DNA of 64,000 nucleotides from Fusicatenibacter saccharivorans (GCF_015557635.1 NZ_JADNOP010000017.1:1-64000), one strand, 5' to 3'. Shown: positions 18,415-26,896, counted from the stretch's first letter. Notes: generated by a model from the letters alone, not told the origin. Numbers and translations: made by a program.

Positions 18415-18753
18415 ATGGAACCGATTGCTTCTCCGACCCGGCCGGATTTGTTACAAAAGATAAATGAAAAAAAATATCGTGTCAATTCCGATTATCTGCT
18501 GCGTGAAATTGCAGGGGAATATGCGATTATTCCCGTTGGGACTGCCTGTCAGATTTCGAATGCAGTGATGGTTCCAAACGATACCGCCGCATTTCTCTGG
18601 AATGCTTTTCAGCAGCCACGTACCATTTCGGAAGTCGTTGCACAGGCGTTAGAGGAATATGCGGCTGCGGAAGATACGATTCAAAATTCTGCTTTAAATT
18701 TTGTGCATGATACTTTAAGGTATGCATTATTAGAGGAGGTTATATCGTTATGA
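18415..18753 (+). CDS. PqqD-like peptide-recognition protein (RRE)
   Basis: A 112-residue small protein of the PqqD family, whose winged-helix fold binds leader peptides and presents them to modifying enzymes. Visible features are the three-strand N-terminal part (YLLREIAGEYAIIPVG), NDTAAFLWNAFQQPRTISEVV, which is the classic PqqD helix motif, and a C-terminal helix. ATG 18415 is preferred over GTG 18412 because GAGGGGAG is then seven bases away. The stop overlaps the next start (ATGA at 18750), so recognition protein and substrate are translated together. Confidence 0.85.
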   Translation: MEPIASPTRPDLLQKINEKKYRVNSDYLLREIAGEYAIIPVGTACQISNAVMVPNDTAAFLWNAFQQPRTISEVVAQALEEYAAAEDTIQNSALNFVHDTLRYALLEEVISL

Positions 18754-19157
18754 AGAAAGAGTGGATGGAACCTGTTGTTGAGGTTCAGGAATTTGCTGCA
18801 AATGAATATGTGGCGGCCTGCGGGGATAGCGGGAAAGTTTATAAATTTGTCTGCGATGCTGGACAATACGGTCATAATTATAATGTTTATTATTATGATG
18901 GATCTGGGCAAAAAAAATATATCGCAAAAGAAGGCTCATGGGGAGGCTGGGGCTCTCAAGCTCAATTTTCTGGATATCATCCTTGTAACAAGACTCATGA
19001 AGCGGAATCTGATAGTGGATTTATCAGTGGTTTTATAGATGACCAGTCTACCCGCGATGATGAAGCAACCCCCGTTGTCATCTGGACCGAAAATGGTACA
19101 AACGTTCATTGTACTACCAGATTAGACATCAATACTTGGGAAACCGCCAAATCCTGA
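18750..19157 (+). CDS. Putative modified-peptide precursor, 135 residues
   Basis: A small protein between the recognition protein and the radical SAM gene, preceded by GAGGAGG. Residues 1-22 (MKKEWMEPVVEVQEFAANEY) look like a leader: charged start, then amphipathic, with the NEYVAAC block ending at Cys24. The rest is rich in Gly, Tyr, Ser and Asp, with Cys at 24, 35, 79 and 121, and has no signal peptide or membrane helix. The length is large for a RiPP precursor. I believe similar NEYVAACG proteins occur in other Lachnospiraceae, but this is memory and unverified. It could instead be a folded secreted protein that is modified. Confidence 0.7.
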   Translation: MKKEWMEPVVEVQEFAANEYVAACGDSGKVYKFVCDAGQYGHNYNVYYYDGSGQKKYIAKEGSWGGWGSQAQFSGYHPCNKTHEAESDSGFISGFIDDQSTRDDEATPVVIWTENGTNVHCTTRLDINTWETAKS

Positions 19158-19193
19158 TTTTTCCACTAAATAATAATTTTTCAAACCACAGCA

Positions 19194-19224
19194 AAAGGAT
19201 CGAACCCACTCGTTTCGATCCTTT
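19194..19224 (+). other. Stem-loop between precursor and radical SAM genes
   Basis: A perfect 11-bp stem (AAAGGATCGAA, 19194-19204, with 19214-19224) lies in the 120-base gap. There is no T-run after the 3' arm apart from CCTTT. It probably acts as an attenuator or 3' stabiliser that keeps the precursor in excess over its enzyme. Confidence 0.6.
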
Positions 19225-19277
19225 ACTATACCTATTAATAATTGGTTCATCAAACCACTTTTTTCGGAGGAACCTTT

Positions 19278-20399
19278 ATGAACTACATGGACGACACTTC
19301 CACCTTCGAGCGTTCTTTTCTCCAGAAAGCGCGCCAGCAGCACATTCCTATTACCGGCGCGCTTGAACTTCTGCCACTCTGCAATATGAACTGCGACATG
19401 TGTTATGTCCGTCTGTCCCGTTCAGAAATGGAATGTCAGGGACAACTCCGCACAGTTGATGAATGGATTCTGCTTGCACAGCAGATGCAAAAAGCCGGTA
19501 CACTTTTTCTTCTTCTGACCGGCGGTGAACCACTTCTCTTTCCTGATTTCAAAACACTATATCTTGAGCTTCGAAACATGGGCATGATTCTTACCATCAA
19601 CACCAATGGAACCCTGCTGGGCGAATCCTGGGCTGATTTTTTTGCTGAGTACAGGCCGCGCCGCATTAACATCACGCTCTACGGTGCCGATGCCGCTTCC
19701 TATAACCGTCTCTGCCATTACCCCCAGGGCTTTGATCAGACCGTCCGCGCCATCCGTCTGCTCCGCGAACGAAACGTTGATGTCAAAATCAGCTGTAGCG
19801 TCACTAAAAAGAACGCGCATGATTTTCCAAAAATCTTTGTTCTCGGAGAAAAGCTTGGAGTCCCCGTTCATGCCGATCACTATATGATGCCCGCCGTCCG
19901 GGAACGCTCCCTTCCTTTTGATGCTCAGGTCCGCCTGAACCCGGAAGACGCCGCTGCGCTTGCCCTGCAGACACTGAAACTGCAGCTGACCAGCGATATT
20001 TTCCGGCAGTACGTTCATGAATCCATCCACCGCGTCAACAATCCGTCTTTTCCACGGGGCAATGGTCATATCTCCTGTCTTGCCGGAAACTGCTCCTTCT
20101 TCATCAACTGGCAGGGCTTTCTTTTCCCCTGTGTGATGTTATCCGAAATCTCCGCCCCTGTTTTTGATCTTGGATTTATTTCCGCCTGGGAAAAAGTTTC
20201 CGCCGCTGCACAGAAGATTTCCCTAAGTTCCCAATGCTGTCAATGCCGTTTGCAACCGATATGCCGCACCTGCGTCGCAGCCGCGTTTTTAGAAACCAGT
20301 TCTTATCGGGGAATGCCTGGTTATCTCTGCCGCTATTCCGAGCATTACTATCACCTGCTGCTGGCAGAAGAAGCTTCTTTTTCCTCCATCGCCTTATAG
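19278..20399 (+). CDS. Radical SAM/SPASM peptide-modifying enzyme
   Basis: A 373-residue radical SAM protein. The cluster motif CNMNCDMCY (C-x3-C-x2-C) lies near residues 36-44, followed by LTGGEPLLFPDF and INTNGTLL. The C-terminal region has a SPASM-like set of Cys: CLAGNCSFFINWQGFLFPC, then CCQCRLQPICRTC and a final GYLC. That implies auxiliary iron-sulfur clusters, as in enzymes that form thioether or carbon-carbon bonds in peptides. The start at 19278 is set by GGAGGAACCTTT, and a start 12 codons upstream lacks a site. The substrate is presumably the protein encoded just upstream (inference from position). Confidence 0.9.
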   Translation: MNYMDDTSTFERSFLQKARQQHIPITGALELLPLCNMNCDMCYVRLSRSEMECQGQLRTVDEWILLAQQMQKAGTLFLLLTGGEPLLFPDFKTLYLELRNMGMILTINTNGTLLGESWADFFAEYRPRRINITLYGADAASYNRLCHYPQGFDQTVRAIRLLRERNVDVKISCSVTKKNAHDFPKIFVLGEKLGVPVHADHYMMPAVRERSLPFDAQVRLNPEDAAALALQTLKLQLTSDIFRQYVHESIHRVNNPSFPRGNGHISCLAGNCSFFINWQGFLFPCVMLSEISAPVFDLGFISAWEKVSAAAQKISLSSQCCQCRLQPICRTCVAAAFLETSSYRGMPGYLCRYSEHYYHLLLAEEASFSSIAL

Positions 20400-20419
20400 T
20401 CTTTACATATGCTGAAAAC

Positions 20420-20450
20420 GCCGGACAGATTTTTCTCTGCCCGGCATTTT
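20420..20450 (+). terminator. Terminator of the plus arm
   Basis: GCCGG pairs with CCGGC, with an inner CAG/CTG pair, and ATTTTC follows. It lies 20 bases after the radical SAM stop and may also stop transcripts from the opposite strand. Confidence 0.75.
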
Positions 20451-20462
20451 CTATCTTCATGT

Positions 20463-20975
20463 TTATGATTCAAGCAGCTGCAATACCGCATCCAGCATAA
20501 CTGTCTCACCTTTTTCCAGTTTTACCGCTTGACGCATCTCTCCATACACAACTTCCCCTTCATACGCCTGATCCGCCGTAACCGCACACCGTGTCAGTTT
20601 TCCATTCTCCCACGCAAGTGCAATCGATGCATTTCCAACCAGCCGCAGGCCTTTCACTTCTCCATGATCCCACGCCTTCGGCAGCGCCGGAAGGAGAATG
20701 ATTTTGTGTTCTCTGCTCTGCGCCATCGCGCGCTCCAGCTTTTCGGTAATCTTCTCTGCCTCTTCGATCACCAGAGTATGACCCATGGTATACACACGGC
20801 CGCCCGTTGCTTTTGCCGACAGGCACATGGCCAATTCCAGGGCATTTTTTCCTAGGTTTCCGCTCAGATAAATCGTGTGATCGTTGACCTTTCCTGTACG
20901 GTCAAAATATTTTGCACGGTTCAGCATCACCTCAACCGACACTTTTCCCTTCGGTGCACGAAGATGCAGCACCAT
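20463..20975 (-). pseudogene. Internally deleted GH95-type alpha-fucosidase
   Basis: An open frame of 170 residues that joins two distant parts of a GH95 enzyme. The first part (about 1-75; VSVEVMLNRAKYFDRTG, GGRVYTMGHTLVIEEAEKI) resembles the N-terminal beta-sandwich domain. The second (ILLPALPKAWDHGEVKGLRL, then WENGKLTRCAV) is the characteristic C-terminal segment. The entire catalytic barrel is missing. GH95 enzymes are normally about 750 residues. Upstream on the same strand, a short stretch in another frame may be a further scrap of the gene. It is not expected to be active. Confidence 0.7.
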
Positions 20976-21053
20976 ACAGTCCGCCGGTCTGGAAATGAAG
21001 CAGGTTTGGCAGATTTTCAGCGATCATCGCACCAAGCCGTCCATTCTGTCACC

Positions 21054-21088
21054 AAAAGAGGGAGGCAGACGATTCCACCTCCCTCTTC
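21054..21088 (-). terminator. Terminator of the second GH3 gene
   Basis: GAGGGAGG pairs with CCTCCCTC and TTTT follows on the minus strand, 24 bases after the GH3 stop codon. Confidence 0.85.
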
Positions 21089-21111
21089 GTTTTTCAATTT
21101 CTATCTAATAC

Positions 21112-23256
21112 TTAATACTCGACGTTCTCTTCATTTCCTTCTTTTCTGACCGTCAGAATCTCTGTCTCACGTCCTGTCAGCGCGCGGCTTCTTTCGCCCG
21201 GCTGCTGTCCGCCGATGGAGATTTCATACTCGCCCGGCCGTACGACACATCCGCCGTCCTCTGTGATAACAGCAAAATCTCTTGCATGCAGTGTCACGGA
21301 AACCTCTTTTTCTTCTCCTGCATGCAGTTCCACGCACGCGATGCCTTTTAACTGGAAGCCTGGCTCACCCGGCTGTGCGTTTTTGTATTTCACATAAACC
21401 TCCACGCTCTCATGCAGCGGATATGCACTCTCATTCTTCACCTTCGTGCACACGGTCACATCGTCGAGCACCGCGCTCGTCTCCTGCTCCGTTTTTGCGC
21501 CGCTGTAGGAAATTGTTCCATACGTCAGTCCATATCCAAATGGATACAGAATATTTTTATCAGTATAGCGGTAGGTTCGTCCTGCCATGCTGTAATCGGT
21601 GAACTCCGGCAGATTTTCTGTTCCCTGATAGAAAGTCACCGGCAGTTTTCCGTTCGGTGCATAATCGCCGAACAGCGCCTCTGCCACGGCTTTTCCGCCG
21701 CGCGCACCCGGATACCAGCTGTCAAGAATAGCCGGTACATGCTCCTCGGCCCAGGACAGGTCGATGGCACTTCCTGCCGAGAGAACGAGGACTACCGGTT
21801 TTCCAACCGCTGTGATTGTCTCAAGCAGTTCCTCCTGTAAGCCCGGCAGATTGAGGCCCAGCTTATCGCCGCTCGCGTATTCGTTTCCGGCATCGCCTTC
21901 CTCGCCCTCAACAGTTGCATCAAGTCCAAGGCACAGAACGACAACGTCTGCGTGCTCAGCGGCAATGACAGCCTCTTTGAAACGGTCTTTGTCCTCGCCG
22001 AGTCCTTCGACTTTATTTTTATACAGATGGCAGCCCTCTGCGTATGTCACTCTCACATCATCACCGACATACTGCTGAATTCCTTCCAGCGGTGTGATGT
22101 ATCTGGACGATGTTCCCTGATAGTTTCCAACCAGCGCTGCTCTCGAGTTCGCGTTCGGTCCGATCACGGCGATACTGCGGATCTTCTTCACATCGAGCGG
22201 CAGCATGTTGTTTTCATTTTTCAGCAGAACCATACTTCTCCTCGCTGCCTCGACGGACAGATCAACATGCTCCTTGCACTCGACTAGATCGTAGGACAGA
22301 TCTTCGTACGGTGACGGATAGTCTTTCATCATACCGAGGCGGATGCGGATTTCCATCAGGCGCTCAACTGCCGCGGTGATTGCCTCTTCGGATACCAGGC
22401 CATCCTCGTATGCTTTCGGCAGATGCAGGAAAGCAACGCCGCAGTTCAGGTCACAGCCGTTGTTGACGGCACGCGCTGCGGACTCCTCTACATTTTTGGT
22501 CACTCTGTGGTGCTCATGGAAATCTATGATTGCCCAGCAGTCGGAGACAACATGGCCTTCAAAGCCGAACTCATCGCGCAGGATGTCCTTTAACAATGTC
22601 TTGCTTCCGCATGCCGGTTCACCGTTGACACGGTTATACGCGCCCATGACTGCCTCGACTTTTGCATCCTTGACACAGCGTTTGAAGGCATACAGATAGG
22701 TGTCATACAGATCATGTTTGCTGACTCTTGCGTCAAACTCATGGCGGATCGCCTCTGGGCCGCTGTGGACGGCGAAATGTTTGGCACACGCCGCTGCCTT
22801 CGGGTGATCCGGGTCCGGTCCCTGTAATCCGCGGATGTAGGCGCATCCGAGCTCACCAGTCAGATACGGGTCCTCACCATATGTCTCATGGCCGCGGCCC
22901 CATCTCGGATCACGGAAAATGTTGACGTTCGGTGCCCAGAAGGTCAGACCTTTGTAGATGCCGCGGTCGCCTTTTCTCGAAAACTCGTTGAATTTTGCAC
23001 GTCCCTCGGTAGAAACAACATCACCGATCTCCTGCAGCAGCTCTTTATCAAACGTTGCTGCAAGGCCAATAGCCTGCGGAAATACCGTTGCCACACCAGC
23101 TCTTGCCACGCCGTGCAGCGCTTCATTCCACCAGTTGTATGCCGGAATGCCAAGACGCTCGATCGCCGGTGACTGATAGACCATCTGGCTCATTTTTTCT
23201 TCCAGCGTCATCTGGGAAACCAGCTGTTTTGCATACTCTCTCGTCTCTTTACTCAT
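21112..23256 (-). CDS. GH3 glycosidase, beta-xylosidase/beta-glucosidase type
   Basis: A 714-residue GH3 enzyme with the barrel domain starting AYNWWNEALHGVARAG, a pattern typical of the xylosidase-like branch. AKHFAVHSG (about 158-166) is followed by the nucleophile motif VVSDCWA (Asp239), then the C-terminal sandwich (VVLCLGLDATVEGEEGD) and a fibronectin-III-like tail. No signal peptide, so cytoplasmic. GGGAGG precedes the start. Its sequence is clearly from a different GH3 subgroup than the 3.3-kb gene. Beta-xylosidase or beta-glucosidase are both possible. Confidence 0.92.
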   Translation of the reverse strand: MSKETREYAKQLVSQMTLEEKMSQMVYQSPAIERLGIPAYNWWNEALHGVARAGVATVFPQAIGLAATFDKELLQEIGDVVSTEGRAKFNEFSRKGDRGIYKGLTFWAPNVNIFRDPRWGRGHETYGEDPYLTGELGCAYIRGLQGPDPDHPKAAACAKHFAVHSGPEAIRHEFDARVSKHDLYDTYLYAFKRCVKDAKVEAVMGAYNRVNGEPACGSKTLLKDILRDEFGFEGHVVSDCWAIIDFHEHHRVTKNVEESAARAVNNGCDLNCGVAFLHLPKAYEDGLVSEEAITAAVERLMEIRIRLGMMKDYPSPYEDLSYDLVECKEHVDLSVEAARRSMVLLKNENNMLPLDVKKIRSIAVIGPNANSRAALVGNYQGTSSRYITPLEGIQQYVGDDVRVTYAEGCHLYKNKVEGLGEDKDRFKEAVIAAEHADVVVLCLGLDATVEGEEGDAGNEYASGDKLGLNLPGLQEELLETITAVGKPVVLVLSAGSAIDLSWAEEHVPAILDSWYPGARGGKAVAEALFGDYAPNGKLPVTFYQGTENLPEFTDYSMAGRTYRYTDKNILYPFGYGLTYGTISYSGAKTEQETSAVLDDVTVCTKVKNESAYPLHESVEVYVKYKNAQPGEPGFQLKGIACVELHAGEEKEVSVTLHARDFAVITEDGGCVVRPGEYEISIGGQQPGERSRALTGRETEILTVRKEGNEENVEY

Positions 23257-23418
23257 AGGTAAAATCCTCCCGAAATTTGTTGCCTCTATTGTATCGCCAC
23301 GTTTCCCGTTCGGCTAGTCAAGTATTGCTCTTTGCTTCTCATTTTATGCGATTTTTGCGAATGACACAGGGGAACATACGAGGAAATCGTGTATGCGTAA
23401 CCATCCGATATACACGCA

Positions 23419-23466
23419 GAAACTCCCGGCAGAATTTCTCGTATAAGATCTTCCGTCGGGAGTTTC
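23419..23466 (-). terminator. Hairpin after the AbiEi-like gene
   Basis: GAAACTCCCG pairs with CGGGAGTTTC around a 28-base interior with extra pairing. It lies 23 bases after the stop codon. The T-run is short, so the terminator call is moderate. Confidence 0.6.
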
Positions 23467-23488
23467 CCTTATCTATTCCTGTGAAATT

Positions 23489-24094
23489 TTATTTCTGATA
23501 CTCTTCCTCGATATTTTTTACCGCACGGAGCTTGTTCGCGTATTCCAGAATCTCTTCTTTGGAATATTTCTGTTTCCGGCACCAGGTGAGGATTTCTTCT
23601 TTTACTTCCTCCGGCATCTTGTTGTTCATGCGCAGACAGTCACAAAAGGTTCTCTTCGGAGAATAATATTTGTAGGAACCAAACTCTGTCTTTTTCTCAC
23701 AGATTTCGCCCGGGACATCGGCATTCTGGAAATAAAAACGTCTGATTTCAAAATTTTCCAGATCCATTTTTTTTCGGTCTGTCCGTGCTGTTGCAACTGC
23801 AATCGTAGCCGGCTCTTCTTTCAGCATTCCGGCAAGCCATGCAGCACTGTCCATGCAGATGACTGCGCGTGGGTTTACTTTCGCAATTTCAATATATTGA
23901 TAGTCTTCCGGTTTTTCATAACCACAGTCCTTGCACCAGTACCAGCCGCGTGCAAATCGTTCCAGACTTCCTTCCTCTTCCATTTCTGCCAGCTGCAGTA
24001 CGGTCACCTGATGATCTCTGAGGTCTGCGAAGCTCATATATCCATGATGTTCTTTAAATAACGTCGTGATCTTCTGGTATGTTTTAAAAAGCAT
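23489..24094 (-). CDS. AbiEi-like antitoxin/transcriptional regulator, orphan
   Basis: A 201-residue protein resembling type IV antitoxin AbiEi family regulators. An N-terminal winged helix (GYMSFADLRDHQVTVLQLAEM, GSLERFARGWYW) is followed by a domain with VICMDSAAWLAGML and SPKRTFCDCLRM, a pattern shared with AbiEi C-terminal domains. The insert WCKDCGYEKP looks like half a zinc site. AAAGGGG precedes the start. No AbiEii nucleotidyltransferase toxin lies next to it, so it is either a solitary regulator or a leftover of a toxin-antitoxin pair. Confidence 0.72.
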   Translation of the reverse strand: MLFKTYQKITTLFKEHHGYMSFADLRDHQVTVLQLAEMEEEGSLERFARGWYWCKDCGYEKPEDYQYIEIAKVNPRAVICMDSAAWLAGMLKEEPATIAVATARTDRKKMDLENFEIRRFYFQNADVPGEICEKKTEFGSYKYYSPKRTFCDCLRMNNKMPEEVKEEILTWCRKQKYSKEEILEYANKLRAVKNIEEEYQK

Positions 24095-24330
24095 ATTTTC
24101 TTTCCCCTTTCAGGATGTGATACATCTTTTTTCATCTATAGGCGTTTGCACATATAATATTCCAATTTTCATGGAATGGCAAGCACTAATTTGTAAAAAC
24201 CATGTTTTTTCTCTGTTTTTTTCTTATTAGCTGCTGCTAACATATTTCTCTTTTCATCACTTATAAGTATACCTTTTTTACCTGAAATATGCAACCTGCT
24301 GATCCGCTTTTTCTGTTCTCATACCAGCAG
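24095..24330. other. AT-rich spacer upstream of the AbiEi-like gene
   Basis: The stretch contains the probable promoter of the AbiEi-like gene on the minus strand. Nothing else was recognised. Confidence 0.35.
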
Positions 24331-24368
24331 AAAAAGACCGGATTTTTTACTTCTCATCCGGTCTTTTT
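24331..24368 (-). terminator. Terminator behind the hisC remnant
   Basis: A 12-bp perfect stem (AAAAAGACCGGA with TCCGGTCTTTTT) works in both directions. Confidence 0.85.
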
Positions 24369-24409
24369 CCCTTTCATTCTATCTTTTAACGTTTACCGTA
24401 AAACCTTTT

Positions 24410-25022
24410 TCACTCTGCCGCTTTCTGGGCACAGACATTCAGGTTCCAGGAAGCGGAACATTTCCGCATGATTCCAATCAGCTCTTCGAAGCCCAGCGCA
24501 TAGCCGACACGAAGGCCTGCCATCGCATAATATTTGGAAACGGTGCGGAGAACCAGAATCGGTTTTTCCGGATGCGCTTTCATATAATCGACCATACTGC
24601 AGCAGTCCGGCTCGGTGGCAAACTCCATGTATGCCTCATCCATCACCAACAGAACGTCCTCCGGAAGGGTATCTGCGAATGCTTCCAGCTCCCCGATCGG
24701 CACATACGTTCCAGTCGGGTTATTCGGATTGCAGATCACCACGATTTTTGTTTTTTCACCAATTTTTTCTTTCATGGCAGGGAGATTAAATTTCTGCTCT
24801 TCGGTAACCGGTACACCGCCGTTTAAGTATGCCATATCGGCAAATGCCCGTAGGTCGGAGCGGAAAACAGCACCTCATCTCCATCGTCCAGAAAGGTCAG
24901 TCCGATCATATCGATCATCGCACTCGATCCGGCGCCTGTCAGTACATTTTCTGCTTTTAATCCGTACTGCTCCGCTACCTTCTGTTTCAGCAGTACTGCT
25001 GCAAAATCAGGATAAAAATGGC
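24410..25022 (-). pseudogene. Fragment of a HisC-type aminotransferase with a frameshift
   Basis: The central part of a histidinol-phosphate aminotransferase-like enzyme. The first segment (HFYPDFAAVLLKQKVAEQYG, then NVLTGAGSSAMIDM and DEVLFSAPTYG) is read in the frame of the dppD gene. The second (MAYLNGGVPV, IVVICNPNNPTGTY, MDEAYMEF, LRTVSKYYAMAGLRVGY with the PLP lysine) is in another frame. Adding one G to the GGG run near 24853 would restore a continuous SAPTYGAFADMAYLNGG reading. The first 60-70 residues and roughly the last 130 are absent. It cannot encode a working enzyme. Confidence 0.8.
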
Positions 25023-26076
25023 TACCCGCCCTAGAGTCCTCCAGCGCCGCCTCCTCCCCGGAAACTGTGATTTTTGTTTCATCCATACATTCCAGCCAGC
25101 ATCTGCAGCAGTGCGTCTCGCTGTAGGTTGTCACCGGAGAGGCCTGTACCTCACAGATCTTCATAGTGTAAGGACAGCGGCTCATAAATGCACAGCCCTT
25201 CGGAAGCTTTAAGAGGTCCGGCGGTGTTCCCGGAATCGGAACGAGCGGCTCGTCGTTATCCTTTGCCGAGTTGTTGATACTGTTCAGAAGACCTTTCGTG
25301 TACGGATGATGCGGTTCGTAGAAAATCTCATCGACGGTTCCCTCTTCTACGATCTGGCCGGCGTACATAATGGCGATCCGGTCGCACATAGAAGCGACAA
25401 CGCCGAGGTCGTGGGTAATCATGATAACGGAGGTTCCTTTTTCCTTCGTCAGCTTTTTCAAAAGCTCCAGAATCTGTGCCTGTACGGTCACATCCAGTGC
25501 GGTTGTCGGCTCATCTACGATAATCAGCTCCGGATCACACGCCAGAGCCGTCGCAATGATGATTCTCTGCCTCATACCGCCGGAAAATTCGAACGGATAC
25601 TGATCGAGCCGTTTTTCCGGACTTGGAATTCCGACCTGCCGCATCAGCTCAATGGCTTTCGCTTCCGCCTCTTTTTTGGAGCAATTCTGATGCTTTCGAA
25701 TTCCCTCTGTCATCTGAATTCCGATTTTCAGGATCGGATTCAGAAATGTCATCGGATCCTGGAAAATCATGCCGATGCGGTTTCCGCGGATCTGCTGCAT
25801 TTTCTTTTCATAAGCCCGTTTTTCTTTCCGGTCCTTCGTGTGCGTCGGGGAAATGTTTTCTCCGTCGAAAAGGATCTCTCCTTCTTCCACTCTGCCGTTC
25901 GATGCCAGAAGCCCCATCAGGGTCAGCATGCCGACACTTTTTCCGGAACCGGACTCGCCGACAATACCAAGTACCTCGCCCTCTTCCAGATGGTAGGAAA
26001 CATCGCGGACTGCGCTGACGGTTCCCTGCTGCGTTTCAAATTTTGTTGTGAGATGGCTGATTTCGAGTAAACTCAT
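25020..26076 (-). pseudogene. dppD: Peptide ABC transporter ATPase DppD/OppD, 3' end fused to hisC fragment
   Basis: About 335 residues of an otherwise intact oligopeptide-importer ATPase: Walker A GESGSGKSVG, Q-loop, signature FSGGMRQRIIIATAL, Walker B LIIVDEPTTALDV, and the C-terminal oligopeptide-binding ATPase extension with CAFMSRCPYTMKIC and HCCRCW. Instead of stopping, the frame runs on into the aminotransferase fragment. ATG 26076 has GGGGG eight bases upstream. The ATPase part could fold, but its permease genes are destroyed and no DppF or binding protein is adjacent, so the system is dead here. Confidence 0.75.
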
Positions 26077-26081
26077 ACGCT

Positions 26082-26485
26082 TCACCCCCTGGTTTTCTTT
26101 GGATTAAAGGCATCGCCGATTCCCTCGCCGAGGAAGTTCAGGGAGAAAATGGTGATACAGATGCAGATGGTCGGCAAAAGCAGCTGTCCCGGGTGCATGG
26201 TAAGCACCTGACGGGCATCCTGTGCCATGGAACCCCAGCTTGCCATCGGAGCGGAAATGCCGATTCCGATGAAGCTTAAGAAGGCTTCAGTAAAAATGGC
26301 ATTCGGAACAAGGAAGGTAATCTGTACAATGATCGGTCCGATGGCATTGATCAAAAGGTGACGGAAGAGAATTCTCGCATCACTTGCTCCGATGACGAGT
26401 GCTGCCATGGAAAATTCCTGCTCCTTTAAGGCAATCAGCTGGCCTCTTACCTGACGAGCCATGCCGATCCAGCCCGGAATGCAGA
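26082..26485 (-). pseudogene. dppC: C-terminal remnant of a DppC/OppC permease
   Basis: Read from IPGWIGMARQVRGQLIALKE to the stop, this is the C-terminal 130 residues or so of an OppC-type permease, including the loop with ARILFRHLLINAIGPI and the closing FLGEGIGDAFNPKKTRG. The N-terminal half is missing. A deletion has joined it, one frame away, to the 5' part of dppB. The last codons overlap the dppD start region, as in a normal operon. Confidence 0.85.
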
Positions 26486-26800
26486 TACCGCGATAGAGAG
26501 AAGTCCGATGCTTAGCGTGTACGGAAATCCTCTTGCGATCAGTGTATTAACAGAAACGTTCTTTTTATAGGAAATGCCGAGATCTCCATGCATCAGATTT
26601 TCCATGTAAAGAATATACTGTTTCCACATGGGTTCATCCAGTCCGTAGGTCGATTCGAGCTGTTCAATCGCGCTCCGGGAAAGATTATCCGCCTCGAACG
26701 GGCTGCCCGGCATAATCCGAATCAGGAAAAAGGTAATGGTGATCAGTGCCCAGATTGTCACCACTCCGATGAATAAACGTTTTATGATGTATCTTACCAT
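26447..26800 (-). pseudogene. dppB: N-terminal remnant of a DppB/OppB permease
   Basis: A perfect start (GGGAGG, then MVRYIIKRLFIGVVTIWALI) and the first 105 residues or so of a DppB-type permease, ending at LSIGLLSIAVSA. From there the sequence is dppC DNA read in the wrong frame (FRAGSAWLVR) and then a stop. DppB is normally about 310 residues. The deletion removed roughly 200 codons of dppB and the first half of dppC. Confidence 0.87.
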
Positions 26801-26835
26801 GCAGCATTCCTCCCGTTCCGGCTTTTTTAGCTCAG

Positions 26836-26872
26836 AAGAGGCAGCCGAACGATCTGCTCTGGCTGCCTCTTT
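26836..26872 (-). terminator. Terminator of the P-II/AmtB genes
   Basis: AAGAGGCAGCC pairs with GGCTGCCTCTT. It lies 25 bases after the first P-II stop codon and may act in both directions. Confidence 0.75.
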
Positions 26873-26896
26873 GCACCTTTTTACTGTCTTTTGTTT

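Noticed and set aside
12951-20399. Classification of the cassette as a lasso-peptide cluster
   Set aside because: A kinase, transferase, exporter and recognition protein are shared, but there is no asparagine-synthetase-like cyclase and no transglutaminase-like leader protease. The substrate is far longer than lasso precursors.
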